A DNA stretch of 64,000 bases from Nocardia xishanensis NBRC 101358 (lineage in GTDB: Bacteria; Actinomycetota; Actinomycetes; Mycobacteriales; Mycobacteriaceae): NCBI RefSeq assembly GCF_001613365.1, contig NZ_BDCF01000008.1, forward strand, positions 248,001 through 312,000, read 5' to 3'. Shown one piece after another: positions 42,270 through 51,036 of this stretch. The translations under genes were made by a program, and so were the position numbers. Each line of letters opens with the position of its first letter. Within the stretch, counting starts at the first letter, position 1. The notes beneath the pieces were generated by a model. It was not told the DNA's origin. It did no database searches and worked only from the letters and a program-made list of their open reading frames with translations.

Positions 42270-43415
42270 ATGAGTTTGTCGTTTCACTGGTTCCTGCCGA
42301 CCTACGGCGATTCGCGCGGTCTGGTCGCGGGCGGCCACGGCACTTTCATGTCCGGCGATCGCCCCGCCTCGCTGCGCTACCTGAATCAGATCGGCGCCGC
42401 GGCCGAGGACAACGGCTTCGAGGCCGTGCTCACCCCGACCGGCGCCTGGTGCGAGGACGCCTGGCTCACCACCGCGATGCTGGTGGAGACCACCGAGACG
42501 CTGAAATTCCTGGTCGCCTTCCGTCCCGGCCTGATCAGCCCGACTTTGGCCGCGCAGATGGCGGGGACCTTCCAGCGCCATTCGCGCGGCCGCCTGCTGC
42601 TCAACGTGGTGACCGGGGGCGAACCGCACGAGCAGCAGGCCTACGGCGATTTCCTCGACAAGGACCAGCGCTATGCCCGCACCGGCGAGTTCCTGCACGT
42701 CGTGCGTGAGCTGTGGCGTTCGACCGAGCCGGTGACATTCGAGGGCGAGCACATCCGGGTCCGCGAGGCGCTGCTGAGCAACCGGCCCGATCCGATCCCG
42801 CCGGTGTTCTTCGGCGGTTCGTCGGCGCCGGCCGGTCCGGTGGCCGCCCGCTATGCCGACACCTACCTCACCTGGGGAGAGCCGCTGCTCGCGGTGAGCA
42901 GGAAGCTGGAGTGGATCCGCCGCCTCGCCGTCGACCACGGCCGCGTCATCGACTACGGCCTGCGCATCCACGTCATCAGCCGCGACACCTCCGCACAGGC
43001 GTGGGCCGAGGCAGATCGGCTGCTTCAAGGCATCGATCCCGCCGACGTGGCGCGGGTGCAGGCGAATCTCGCGCGCAGCGAATCCGAAGGGCAGCGCCGG
43101 ATGGTCGAGCTACACGGCGGCCGCGCCGAGCGACTGGAGATCGCGCCGAACCTGTGGGCCGGCGTCGGACTGGTGCGCGGCGGCGCGGGCACCGCGCTCG
43201 TCGGCTCGCACGAGGAGGTCGCAGAACGGCTGATCGAGTACTCACGCCTTGGCATCACCCACTTCATCCTGTCCGGCTACCCGCATCTCGAGGAGGCGTA
43301 CTGGTTCGGCGAGGGGGTGCTGCCGATCCTGGAGCGCATGGGTCTGTGGCGGCATCCGCACCGCACCGGGGCGGTCCGCGGCGGCACACCGTTCGCGGCC
43401 TCGTCGTCGAGCTGA
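42270..43415 (+). CDS. SsuD-like LLM-class FMN-dependent sulfonate monooxygenase
   Basis: This 381-residue luciferase-like enzyme has the SsuD family start SFHWFLPTYGDSRGLVAGGH. Further family blocks are FLVAFRPGLISPTLAAQMAG, LLNVVTGGEPHEQQAYGDFL and HFILSGYPHLEEAYWFGEGV. It should use reduced FMN and oxygen to release sulfite from alkanesulfonates, with a separate flavin reductase not seen here. The ATG at 42270 follows GAAGGAAG. It is divergent from the EthA-like gene across 217 bases. A strong hairpin with a T run follows at 43497-43546. Confidence 0.9.
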   Translation: MSLSFHWFLPTYGDSRGLVAGGHGTFMSGDRPASLRYLNQIGAAAEDNGFEAVLTPTGAWCEDAWLTTAMLVETTETLKFLVAFRPGLISPTLAAQMAGTFQRHSRGRLLLNVVTGGEPHEQQAYGDFLDKDQRYARTGEFLHVVRELWRSTEPVTFEGEHIRVREALLSNRPDPIPPVFFGGSSAPAGPVAARYADTYLTWGEPLLAVSRKLEWIRRLAVDHGRVIDYGLRIHVISRDTSAQAWAEADRLLQGIDPADVARVQANLARSESEGQRRMVELHGGRAERLEIAPNLWAGVGLVRGGAGTALVGSHEEVAERLIEYSRLGITHFILSGYPHLEEAYWFGEGVLPILERMGLWRHPHRTGAVRGGTPFAASSSS

Positions 43416-43496
43416 GCGCGCGGCCGGGGTGCGTTCGCTGCCCATACGCAGCGCCTGCAAACCCCCGGTTATCGACTCCATCGCGGCACCCACGAG

Positions 43497-43546
43497 AATG
43501 GATTCCCGGCTCCGGCCCACAAAGGCCGAGCCGAGGATCCATTTTT
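43497..43546 (+). terminator. Rho-independent-type terminator
   Basis: AATGGAT (43497-43503) pairs with ATCCATT (43537-43543), GGCTC (43508-43512) with GAGCC (43528-43532) and GGCC (43514-43517) with GGCC (43524-43527), around a 6-base loop. A TTTTT run (43542-43546) closes it. It lies about 80 bases after the SsuD-like gene and 36 before the permease gene. It could end the first transcript or act as an attenuator in the permease leader. Confidence 0.7.
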
Positions 43547-43581
43547 CGTACGGGGGTGCACCGCGCCCCGAGAGGAAGTCG

Positions 43582-44997
43582 ATGACCCGCGCAGCTGAAC
43601 AACGGTGGCGCCGCCGCACGCCCGACGATTCGAACCTGCCCGCCGCGGGCGCGTCACTCGAGCGCAGGCTCGGAAGGATCGACCTGACCGCCATGGGTGT
43701 CGGCACCATCGTCGGCGCGGGCATCTTCGTCATCACCGGCGTCGCGGCCGCGGAGAAGGCCGGACCGGCCATCGTGCTGTCGTTCGGACTGGCCGGTCTG
43801 GTCTGCGTGCTGGTCGCGCTGTGTTACAGCGAGCTCGCCGCGATGGTCCCGGTCTCGGGCAGCGCGTACACCTACACCTACGCCACCCTCGGTGAGGGTC
43901 CCGCGTTCCTGGTCGGCTGGAATCTGCTGCTCGAATTCGTCATCGCGGGCGCGGCCGTTGCGATCGGCTGGTCCGGGACCACGGTGTCGGCGCTGGACTC
44001 GATGTTCGGCATCGCGCTGCCGCACGCCATCACCGCGGGGCCCGGCGAGGGCGGGGTGGTAAACCTGCCCGCGGTGCTGATCATCGCCGCGGTCGTGGCC
44101 GTGCTGGTCGGCGAGGTGACGCTCACCGCGCGCATCACCAAGGCGCTCGTCGCGGTGACCATCGGCGTGCTGGTGCTGGTGATCGCCGTCGGCGCCCCGC
44201 ACATCGACCCGGGCAACTGGGTCCCGTTCGCGCCGTTCGGCTGGAGCGGTGTCATCGGCGGCGCGGCCATCGCGTTCTTCGCCTTCCTCGGTTTCGACGT
44301 GGTCGCCGCCTCCGCCGAGGAGGCGCGCAACCCCAAGCGCGACGTGCCGTTCGCCATCATCGGCACCGTGCTGATCGCCACTCTGCTCTACGCGCTCGTC
44401 AGCGCCGTGCTCACCGGCGTCGTCCCGTTCCCGACCCTGAACAACGGCGCCCCGATCGCCACCGCCTTCGGAGCGCTGAACATCGGCTGGATCGGCAACG
44501 TCATCATCGTCGCCTCGGTCATCGCGCTCAGCAAGGGACTGCTGCTCATCGTCTACGCCCAGGTGCGGCTCAGTTTCGCGATGTGCCGCGACGGTCTGCT
44601 CCCCCGCAAGCTGGCCGCCACCGGCAAGCGCTCGACACCGGTGCGGCTGACGCTGGTCCTCGGGGTGTGCTGTGCGGCCATCGCCGGACTGCTGCCCATC
44701 GACATCGTGGTCGAACTGGTGAACATCGGCGCGCTGTCGGCCTTCGCGGTGGTGTGCGTCGGTGTGCTGGTGCTGCGCAAACTGGAGCCGAACCGGGAGC
44801 GTCCGTTCCGCACCCCGCTCGTGCCGCTGGTGCCGATCCTCGCGCTGATCGGATGCGCGCTGATGGCGGTCACCCTCGACGCGCTGACCTGGGTGCGGTT
44901 CGCGGTCTGGATCGCGGTCGGCATCGCGGTGTATTTCGGGTACGGACGCAGGCACTCGACGTTCGGCGCATCCGAGGCCCGCGTTCCCGTGAGTTAG
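43582..44997 (+). CDS. APC-superfamily amino-acid permease (CAT/YfnA-like)
   Basis: This 471-residue transporter has about 12 hydrophobic segments. The first segments carry the APC signature GVGTIVGAGIFVITGVAA (about 38-55), followed by CYSELAAMVPVSGSAYTYTY and the later FLGFDVVAASAEEARNPKRD. This pattern places it in the cationic amino-acid transporter branch, whose members often move branched or basic amino acids; the substrate is not certain. The ATG at 43582 follows AGAGGAAG. The 3' end overlaps the convergent small gene by 4 bases. Confidence 0.9.
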   Translation: MTRAAEQRWRRRTPDDSNLPAAGASLERRLGRIDLTAMGVGTIVGAGIFVITGVAAAEKAGPAIVLSFGLAGLVCVLVALCYSELAAMVPVSGSAYTYTYATLGEGPAFLVGWNLLLEFVIAGAAVAIGWSGTTVSALDSMFGIALPHAITAGPGEGGVVNLPAVLIIAAVVAVLVGEVTLTARITKALVAVTIGVLVLVIAVGAPHIDPGNWVPFAPFGWSGVIGGAAIAFFAFLGFDVVAASAEEARNPKRDVPFAIIGTVLIATLLYALVSAVLTGVVPFPTLNNGAPIATAFGALNIGWIGNVIIVASVIALSKGLLLIVYAQVRLSFAMCRDGLLPRKLAATGKRSTPVRLTLVLGVCCAAIAGLLPIDIVVELVNIGALSAFAVVCVGVLVLRKLEPNRERPFRTPLVPLVPILALIGCALMAVTLDALTWVRFAVWIAVGIAVYFGYGRRHSTFGASEARVPVS

Positions 44998-45395
44998 CCG
45001 CGCCCGGCGGGCTGCACCCAGCGCAAGAACGCGTCCACTGTTGTTTCCGGGGACGTGTTGAAGCAGAGCCTGATGCCGGGCGCCGCCGCGGTCAGCACGT
45101 TCACGATCCGTTCGAACAGCAAGGTCTGCTCCGGGAGCATTCTGATGCCGCCGCCGATCATCGCCAGCCCGTAGGTCGCCTCCCCGAGCCTGCTCTTGAC
45201 GAGGTCCTCGGCCGCGTCGGGATCGGCGGGAAGCATGCACGACACGACGTCGAAGCCCGAATCCAGCAGCACCGCCGTCGCGGCCTCGACGCGGGCGGTG
45301 AGCGCGGCCTCGTCCAGGCCCGGGTGCTTGCTGTAGTCGAGCTGGCTGGGATGCAGGCCGATGGAGAGGATCTTGGTGCCGGAACCGAGGGTCAT
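44994..45395 (-). CDS. Conserved hypothetical protein
   Basis: This 133-residue soluble protein starts at the ATG at 45395. The composition and phrases such as KILSIGLHPSQLDYSKHPGL, GLAMIGGGIRMLPEQTLLFE and FNTSPETTVDAFLRWVQP look strongly conserved and unlike shadow translation. I cannot attach a named domain. The open frame extends upstream to 45551, but that part has no conserved look. It converges on the permease with a 4-base overlap. Confidence 0.65.
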   Translation of the reverse strand: MTLGSGTKILSIGLHPSQLDYSKHPGLDEAALTARVEAATAVLLDSGFDVVSCMLPADPDAAEDLVKSRLGEATYGLAMIGGGIRMLPEQTLLFERIVNVLTAAAPGIRLCFNTSPETTVDAFLRWVQPAGRG

Positions 45396-45657
45396 GACGT
45401 CCACATTGCCAGCGATCTTCGCTGCGCGCAGACGGGGAAGCGCACGCTGTGTCGTTCTGCACTCGATGCGGATTCGCTGTCGCGTGGCCGCTCTTCCCGG
45501 TCGTGGCATGGAGTGCAACCGGAGTTCCACGTGAATCAGACCGTTTTCCAACGGAATTCGGAGACGGCTCGCCCGGTGGTCCCTCGGATGCCCACGCGCG
45601 CCTTTTCGATGTGTCGCCGAAAGCCGATGCGGCGGTGCAGATCACACCGCTCGGGGC

Positions 45658-46647
45658 TTACGGGTTCTCCCCCTCCGGCATCGGTGGAATCGGCCCACCG
45701 GCCGTCTGCAGCCGCTCCGCCAAGGCGTGACAGCGCGTCGCCAGCTCCGGAGGGTCCAGTACCTCGAAGGCGTGCCCCAGTAGGAGCACGCGCATCAGTA
45801 CGGCGTCCAAGTCGGCGGCGCCGCTGAGCACCTCGCAACGCTCGCTGCCGCGCCCGCGCACCACGGCCGCCGACGCCGGAATCTGCGCGCGCACCGTGTC
45901 GGCCGGCGCGTGCACGAGAAAGCGTGCCTGGTGCGGATAGACCCGGCTCGCCACGCCCTCCTGCACGTACGTCGCCGCGTCCGGCGCGGGGCGCGCGCGG
46001 AACCGCCAGGTCCGTGCGACCACATCGGTCATCCGGTCGACGCGGAAGCTGCGCCAGTCGTCGCGATCGAGGTCGTAGGCGAGCAGATACCAGCGCCGGT
46101 CGGAGGCGACGAGACGATAGGGCTCGACCCGCCGCCGTCGCGGCCCTTTCGCGGACGGGTAGTCGAATCCCGCCTCGACCTCGTCGCGGCACGCTCTGGC
46201 CAGCGTCATGAGCGCCTCGGGCTCGACGGGTGTGCGGCCGCCGCCGAAGGATTCGACCGATTCGATCAGCGCGCGCACCTCGTTCCGCAGCCGGGCGGGT
46301 AGCACCCGGTCGAGTTTGGTCAGCGCCCGCAGCGCGGCATCCCCTGCGCCGGTGATCGCGCCACCCGCACCCACGAGCAGCGCGACCGCGGTGGCGATCG
46401 CTTCCTCGTCGTCGAGCAGCAGCGGCGGCAGGTCTTGTCCCGGTCCGAGCCGGTAGCCGCCGCCGACGCCCTGGCAGGCGTGCACCGGATAGCCGAGGGT
46501 GCGCAGTCGTTCGACATCGCGCCGTACCGTGCGTGGCGTGACGCCGAGCCGGTCGGCGAGCTCGGGGCCGGTCCACACCTGGCGTTGCTGCAACAACCCG
46601 AGCAAGGTGAGCACTCGCTCGGTCGTCCCCCGCTCGTCGCCTGTCAT
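45658..46647 (-). CDS. WYL-domain transcriptional regulator
   Basis: This 329-residue protein has an N-terminal HTH_11 DNA-binding domain (RQVWTGPELADRLGVTPRTV, residues 22-41), a WYL domain at about 140-215 (VEPYRLVASDRRWYLLAYDL) and a WCX-type C-terminal domain. Proteins of this design respond to nucleotides or other ligands and often regulate a divergent gene; here that is the DinB-VOC operon starting at 46716. The ATG at 46647 follows a GAGG motif; a GTG at 46653 is possible. Confidence 0.9.
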   Translation of the reverse strand: MTGDERGTTERVLTLLGLLQQRQVWTGPELADRLGVTPRTVRRDVERLRTLGYPVHACQGVGGGYRLGPGQDLPPLLLDDEEAIATAVALLVGAGGAITGAGDAALRALTKLDRVLPARLRNEVRALIESVESFGGGRTPVEPEALMTLARACRDEVEAGFDYPSAKGPRRRRVEPYRLVASDRRWYLLAYDLDRDDWRSFRVDRMTDVVARTWRFRARPAPDAATYVQEGVASRVYPHQARFLVHAPADTVRAQIPASAAVVRGRGSERCEVLSGAADLDAVLMRVLLLGHAFEVLDPPELATRCHALAERLQTAGGPIPPMPEGENP

Positions 46648-46715
46648 GTCCACCTCGCCGAGCCTGCCGTAGCTAGCGGACCGATACTGTCCGCTATTGG
46701 TGTCAGGGTAGCCGC

Positions 46716-47309
46716 ATGGAAGCTGACATAGAACGACTCGACTGGAACCGGACGCTGCGCGAGCAGTGGGAGGTCCACTGGGACAATCAATTGCGACCCC
46801 GGCTCGACGGTCTCACCGACGACGAGTACTTCTGGTCGCCGATACCGGACGCGTGGAGCGTGCGGCCGCGCGGCAGCTCGACCGCGCCGATCCAAGCAGG
46901 CGCGGGAGACTTCACGATCGACTATGCGGTTCCTGGCTCGGGCCCCGCGGCGTTCACCACGATCGCGTGGCGACTCGGCCACGTCATCGTCGGCGTGCTC
47001 GCCGTGCGCAACGCGGCGCACTTCGGCGCACCGCCCGCCTCCTACGAAACCTGGTCATACGCGGGCGACGCCGCTGCCGCACTCGACCAGCTCGAAACCC
47101 AGCTCGGCATATGGCTCGCCGGAGTACGCGACCTCGGGGACGCCGGACTGCGACGCAAGGCCGGCCCGAAGGAGCCCTATCCCGAGGCATCCATGGCCGA
47201 CCTGGTACTACACATCCATCGCGAACTGATCCACCACTTGTCCGAGGTCTGCCTGCTGCGCGACCTCTACCTGCACACGCAACCCGCCGGGAACGGAGCA
47301 ACTCGATGA
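46716..47309 (+). CDS. DinB/DfsB-type four-helix protein
   Basis: This 197-residue DinB-superfamily protein has a metal-type His pattern: the first His in LGHVIVGVLAVRN (about residue 89) and the pair in LHIHRELIHHLSEV (about 168-180). WEVHWDNQLRPRLDGLTDDE at the start is typical of this family. Members include mycothiol- or bacillithiol-dependent transferases; in actinobacteria the thiol would be mycothiol. The specific reaction is unknown. It is coupled to the VOC gene by an ATGA overlap and is divergent from the WYL regulator. Confidence 0.85.
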   Translation: MEADIERLDWNRTLREQWEVHWDNQLRPRLDGLTDDEYFWSPIPDAWSVRPRGSSTAPIQAGAGDFTIDYAVPGSGPAAFTTIAWRLGHVIVGVLAVRNAAHFGAPPASYETWSYAGDAAAALDQLETQLGIWLAGVRDLGDAGLRRKAGPKEPYPEASMADLVLHIHRELIHHLSEVCLLRDLYLHTQPAGNGATR

Positions 47310-47767
47310 GCCGCCACATCCAGATCACCTTCGACGCCAACGATCCGAAGGCGCTGTCCACCTTCTGGCGCGACGCGCTCGGCTATGTCCACCCCGGCCC
47401 GCCCGGAGTCGACCTGCCCGCCGACGCCGACCCGCTGGCCGCGTGGGACGAGTTCCTCGCTCGTATCGGCGTACCGCCGGAGCAGCGCAACACGAAATCG
47501 GCCATCGAGGACCCGGACGGGCACGGCCCGCGACTGTTCTTCCAGCAGGTGCCGGAGGGCAAAGTCGCCAAGAACCGCGTCCACCTCGACGTCCGCGCCG
47601 CTCCGGGGCTCCAGGGCGAGGAACGCATGGCGGCGCTGGAGGCCGAGTGCGACCGGCTTGTCGCGCTGGGAGCGAAACGTGCACGTCGCCACGAGCCCGA
47701 GCCGCCGCTCAGCGCGGGCTTCATCGTGATGGCCGATCCCGAGGGCAACGAGTTCTGCCTCGACTGA
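47306..47767 (+). CDS. VOC (glyoxalase/bleomycin-resistance fold) family protein
   Basis: This 153-residue VOC protein begins SRHIQITFDANDPKALSTFW and ends VMADPEGNEFCLD, both standard for glyoxalase-like two-repeat folds. VHLDVRA (about residue 92) supplies a metal-ligand His in the second half. Substrates of this group are mostly unknown. The ATG overlaps the DinB stop (ATGA), so the two proteins are made together and could act on the same thiol adduct or xenobiotic (inference). Confidence 0.88.
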   Translation: MSRHIQITFDANDPKALSTFWRDALGYVHPGPPGVDLPADADPLAAWDEFLARIGVPPEQRNTKSAIEDPDGHGPRLFFQQVPEGKVAKNRVHLDVRAAPGLQGEERMAALEAECDRLVALGAKRARRHEPEPPLSAGFIVMADPEGNEFCLD

Positions 47768-47829
47768 CTCGGTCCGGCTGTGTGACAAGGCGACTCGCGC
47801 GCGGTCGGCGTGCGGACGAGGTCGCCGCG

Positions 47830-47879
47830 GTGTCAGCAGCTCCAGTGCGACGATCGCGCCGGAGCTGCTGCCCGGACAC
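47830..47879. terminator. Long hairpin between convergent genes
   Basis: GTGTCAGCAGCTCC (47830-47843) faces GGAGCTGCTG (47861-47870) and, after four bases, GACAC (47875-47879). The inner 10-base stem is perfect and the outer 5 pairs continue it. It sits between the ends of the VOC and DUF4375 genes and probably stops both transcripts. No T run is present. Confidence 0.55.
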
Positions 47880-47899
47880 CACTCGACCGAACTGCCCGG

Positions 47900-48328
47900 T
47901 CAGAGTCGGGCATCCACGACGTCGAGAAACTCGGCGATCTCGTCATCGAAGCTGGTGTCGCCACGCAGATACTCGACGCTGAGCGCTGTCAGGTCCCGGC
48001 CCACCTCGGTCGGCGTGGTGAAGTCGGCCATGAATTGCTCGAAGTCGGCCAGGTCTTCGGCACAACGCATCGCCGCGCGCACGTAAAAGGACGACGCGAC
48101 CGGCGCACCCACCGCGCGCAGCATGCCGTCGCACTGCTCCAACCGCTCACGTCCCAGGTTGTAGATCAGCTGCCCGAAGCCACCGTTCTTCACCTGGTAA
48201 TCGAAGTCCGCGGCCAGGACGGCGAGGTAAACCAGATCCCGTGTCGCTTCGTCGAGATTTTCGGCATCGTCGATGAGTTGCGCCGCCCGCCGGCCAAGGC
48301 GCTGCAGCCGCTCGTTGTACACGCTCAC
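47900..48328 (-). CDS. DMP19/DUF4375 family protein
   Basis: This 142-residue helical protein has the family core NGGFGQLIYNLG near residue 48, followed by a segment ending CDGMLRAVGAP. DMP19, the prototype from Neisseria, is a DNA mimic that antagonises a transcription factor, but most members are uncharacterised. The GTG start gives MSVYNERLQRLGRRAAQLID. It is transcribed alone. Confidence 0.78.
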   Translation of the reverse strand: MSVYNERLQRLGRRAAQLIDDAENLDEATRDLVYLAVLAADFDYQVKNGGFGQLIYNLGRERLEQCDGMLRAVGAPVASSFYVRAAMRCAEDLADFEQFMADFTTPTEVGRDLTALSVEYLRGDTSFDDEIAEFLDVVDARL

Positions 48329-48701
48329 GCCGGACAGCCTAGTGACACGAGCAGTCTGCCGATCTCATGGACGAAAAGCGGCCAGTTGATGCGGCTCCGC
48401 GCTCATCGGCCATGGCGACACGAACAACTTTGCGCCAGAGCAAGATACGCGAGCACTCGACGGCAACGGGCCGATCCGCCCACCATATCGTCGACGGCGG
48501 CTCCGAGTCCGGGATAGGCGACAGCTGGAGACGAAACACTGAAACCCAGATCACCGCAAGGGTTTCCGGTGTGGTGACGCTCGAGTGCTCGCGAGAGCTG
48601 GTTATCGCGGCGACGAGGCTCGGCGCAGGCGAAGCGCTACACATGCGCGGCGATCCGGCGATCGATCACCGACAGCAAGTCGTGATGATCACCACGCTCT
48701 A
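48329..48701. other. Gene-poor stretch upstream of the SGNH hydrolase
   Basis: Open frames exist on both strands here, but none shows the composition or motifs of a real protein. The GC content is lower than in the neighbouring genes. I see no repeat or RNA motif; only the promoter at its right end (48702-48730) can be supported. Confidence 0.4.
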
Positions 48702-48730
48702 TGGACAAGTAATTTAATAGGCGCATATTT
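48702..48730 (+). promoter_or_regulatory. Vegetative-type promoter of the SGNH hydrolase unit
   Basis: TGGACA (48702-48707), 17 bases, ATATTT (48725-48730) in a markedly AT-rich stretch. It resembles a housekeeping -35/-10 pair with ideal spacing. The expected start point, 48737-48738, coincides with the A of the ATG at 48738, implying a leaderless message. Confidence 0.5.
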
Positions 48731-48737
48731 TGTTTTC

Positions 48738-48779
48738 ATGTTTGCCGATCTCCCGCACTCGACGGCGCGTGCCGCATGA
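48738..48779 (+). CDS. Possible 13-residue leader peptide coupled to the SGNH hydrolase
   Basis: ATG at 48738 opens a frame encoding MFADLPHSTARAA, and its TGA (48777-48779) overlaps the SGNH start codon as ATGA. It has no ribosome site but lies at the predicted transcription start, so it could be translated leaderlessly and deliver ribosomes to the main gene. The SGNH gene itself lacks a good ribosome site, which supports the coupling. It is too short to be proved by composition. Confidence 0.4.
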   Translation: MFADLPHSTARAA

Positions 48780-49579
48780 CCAGCTACTCGCGATACGTCG
48801 CGCTCGGCGACAGCCAGACCGAAGGCGTCGGCGACGGCGACGACCGGACCGGATTGCGCGGCCTGGCCGACCGTCTCGCCGAACGGCTCGCCACGATCGA
48901 ACCGGACCTGCACTACGCCAATCTCGCCGTCCGCGGCAAACTCGCTCACCAGGTACACGCCGAACAGCTCGACGCCGCGCTGGCGCTGCGCCCCGATCTG
49001 GCGACCGTGGTCGCCGGGTTCAACGACCTGCTGCGCCCCGGATTCGACGCCGACGAGGTCGTCGGCCACCTCGATGCCATGTTCGCCGCCCTCACCGCCC
49101 GCGGCGTGGTCGTGGCGACGCTGACCTTCCCCGACGTCGCCCGCATCACCCCGCTCGCGCGTCCGCTCAGCGGCCGGGTCACCGCGATGAACCAACGCAT
49201 CCGCGCCTCCGCCGAACGGCATGGCGTCGTCGTGGCCGACACGACGCCCTACCCGGTCGTCACCGATCCCCGCCTCTGGAGCACGGATCGGCTGCACGCG
49301 GGGCCGCTCGGACATCAGCGCATCGCCGACGCCCTCGCCTACGCGCTGCGGCTGCCCGGCGCCGACGACCGCTGGACCGAATCCCTGCACCCGCCACTGC
49401 CCACCTGCGGCGCCCTGTCCACCGCGGCGAACGAATTGCGCTGGGCGGCAAGTTTTCTCGGGCCCTGGCTGGGCCGAAGGCTGACCGGACGATCGTCCGG
49501 CGACGGCCGCACCGCCAAGCGTCCCGAACTGCGGCCGGTTCACGACCGAACGGAAAACTCGGACGTCGCGACCGCATAG
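48776..49579 (+). CDS. SGNH/GDSL-family hydrolase
   Basis: This 267-residue esterase-type hydrolase has block I GDSQTEG (catalytic Ser near residue 13), the block II Gly in NLAVRGKLAHQ, block III as AGFNDLL (oxyanion Asn near residue 82) and block V STDRLHAGPLGH with the Asp-His pair. No signal peptide is seen, so it is likely cytoplasmic and acts on soluble acyl esters or lysophospholipids; the substrate is unknown. The C-terminal 60 residues are charged and probably disordered. Confidence 0.88.
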   Translation: MTSYSRYVALGDSQTEGVGDGDDRTGLRGLADRLAERLATIEPDLHYANLAVRGKLAHQVHAEQLDAALALRPDLATVVAGFNDLLRPGFDADEVVGHLDAMFAALTARGVVVATLTFPDVARITPLARPLSGRVTAMNQRIRASAERHGVVVADTTPYPVVTDPRLWSTDRLHAGPLGHQRIADALAYALRLPGADDRWTESLHPPLPTCGALSTAANELRWAASFLGPWLGRRLTGRSSGDGRTAKRPELRPVHDRTENSDVATA

Positions 49580-49644
49580 GGGGCCGCGTCGGCGATGGAG
49601 AGTACGTGGCCGGAGCCGGCGGGTGAATCCGGGATGCGGCGAGG

Positions 49645-51036
49645 TCACCGCGTATAGCGGTGCTTGACTCCCACCGGGAAGTAGTCCGGGTCGCCCGCCG
49701 GGCGCAGTTCGACGTGTGGCAGATGACGCTCGGCGGGCACATAGTTCGCGTATTCGCTGTTGTGCGTGAGTAATTCGTCCCGGATCGCGGTGGCGACGAG
49801 CCGGGTGCGCTCGGCGGTGTTCGGCTCGCCGGGCCCGAGCTCGACCGTGATGCGCAGCAGCCGGTCGCGGTCGGCGTCCTCCCACGCCTCCAGCACGAAC
49901 TTCCCGGTGACCCAGTCGCTGATCTCCGCCCGCTCCAGCCCGAGCGACACCGTCTCGGGAAAGACGTTGGCGCCGAACACCGAGACGGCGTGGATCGCGC
50001 GGCCGAAGACGAAGACGAACGGCAGGTCGGGGCCGGTCTCCTCGTCGGGTTCGAAGCCGTGCGCCTTGCAGAACTCCACCAGGCGCTCGTGCGGGATGAC
50101 GCCGCCGTCGTCGGCGATGTGATAACGAATCAGCGGCACACCGGAGTCCGCGGTGAACACCAGTGTGCCGTCGACGGTTTCGAAGTACCGGTCCGCGGGG
50201 TTGTACTGCATGAGGGTCGGCAGCCGCTGGCCGCCGAACAGTTCCCGCGCCGGACCGGGATGCTCGGCGAGGAACCGCCGGATGCGCACGCTGAGCGGGG
50301 TCTCGTTGCCGAGCACGCCGCCGTCCGCGGTGCCGTAGACCGCGGCGACGTCGCGGACCGGATCCAGGCCGGCGCGCTTGCCCATGAGATCGCGCCACTG
50401 TTCGCTGAAGACCTCGCCCGCGCACACCAGTTTCGGTGCGAAGCGCGACCAGACGACGCCTTCGCGCAAGCCGGTGTCGATGACGTCCTTGAGGAAGGGC
50501 GGATAACCGAACAGCACCACCTGGTCGAAGTGCGGACCGAGTTCCGGTATCACGCGCAGGATCTCGGCCTTGTTGTTGCCCGGCGCGACGATCGTCATAG
50601 CCAGTTCGGCGGCCAGCCCGCGCAGACAGGACAGCGTGTAGAGGCCGCCGACCCAGGTGCCGAGCGGGAAGCACACCACGGCGAGGGTGCGCCGGTGGGT
50701 GGCGTCGAAGCCGTGCACGAGGACCTGTTCGAAGCGCCGGGTCGCGGCGGCTTCGTCGGCGGCGGATCGGGGCCAGAAGGCGGGCTCGCCCGTCGAACCG
50801 GACGATACCGCGATCAGGTCGCACGCGCCGAGATCGCCGTCGCGGCACCGCTGCGGCAGCGGATAGCGATGGTGGTAGTTCTCCTTGGTGATCAGCGGAA
50901 CTCGCGCGAATCCCGCGGCGTCGACGACCGAAGCGGGGTCGATGCCGTGGTGGTCGAGGAAGGCGCGATAAGCGGGTACGGTCGCCGCTGTTCGCTGGAA
51001 CAACGCCACGAGCCGCTGCTGCAGATTCGAATCCAT
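49645..51036 (-). CDS. PaaK-like AMP-forming CoA ligase/adenylate-forming enzyme
   Basis: This 463-residue protein resembles phenylacetate-CoA ligases. The early motif PLITKENYHHRYPLPQRCRD and the phosphate loop AVSSGSTGEPAFWPRS (about 74-90) are typical. AVYGTADGGVLGNE follows, then SGVPLIRYHIADDGGVIPHE (about 300). It should activate a carboxylic acid as an acyl-adenylate. Members of this branch often serve natural-product or aromatic-acid pathways; no partner gene is adjacent. The ATG at 51036 follows GGAAGGGCCGGGAG. Confidence 0.85.
   Translation of the reverse strand: MDSNLQQRLVALFQRTAATVPAYRAFLDHHGIDPASVVDAAGFARVPLITKENYHHRYPLPQRCRDGDLGACDLIAVSSGSTGEPAFWPRSAADEAAATRRFEQVLVHGFDATHRRTLAVVCFPLGTWVGGLYTLSCLRGLAAELAMTIVAPGNNKAEILRVIPELGPHFDQVVLFGYPPFLKDVIDTGLREGVVWSRFAPKLVCAGEVFSEQWRDLMGKRAGLDPVRDVAAVYGTADGGVLGNETPLSVRIRRFLAEHPGPARELFGGQRLPTLMQYNPADRYFETVDGTLVFTADSGVPLIRYHIADDGGVIPHERLVEFCKAHGFEPDEETGPDLPFVFVFGRAIHAVSVFGANVFPETVSLGLERAEISDWVTGKFVLEAWEDADRDRLLRITVELGPGEPNTAERTRLVATAIRDELLTHNSEYANYVPAERHLPHVELRPAGDPDYFPVGVKHRYTR

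Noticed and set aside
43654..45645. A 663-codon minus-strand open frame
   Set aside because: It is antisense to the permease gene; His/Arg/Asp-rich shadow translation.
48367..48717. A 116-codon plus-strand frame
   Set aside because: It has no ribosome site, mixed codon composition and no conserved look. It also runs across the promoter of the SGNH unit.
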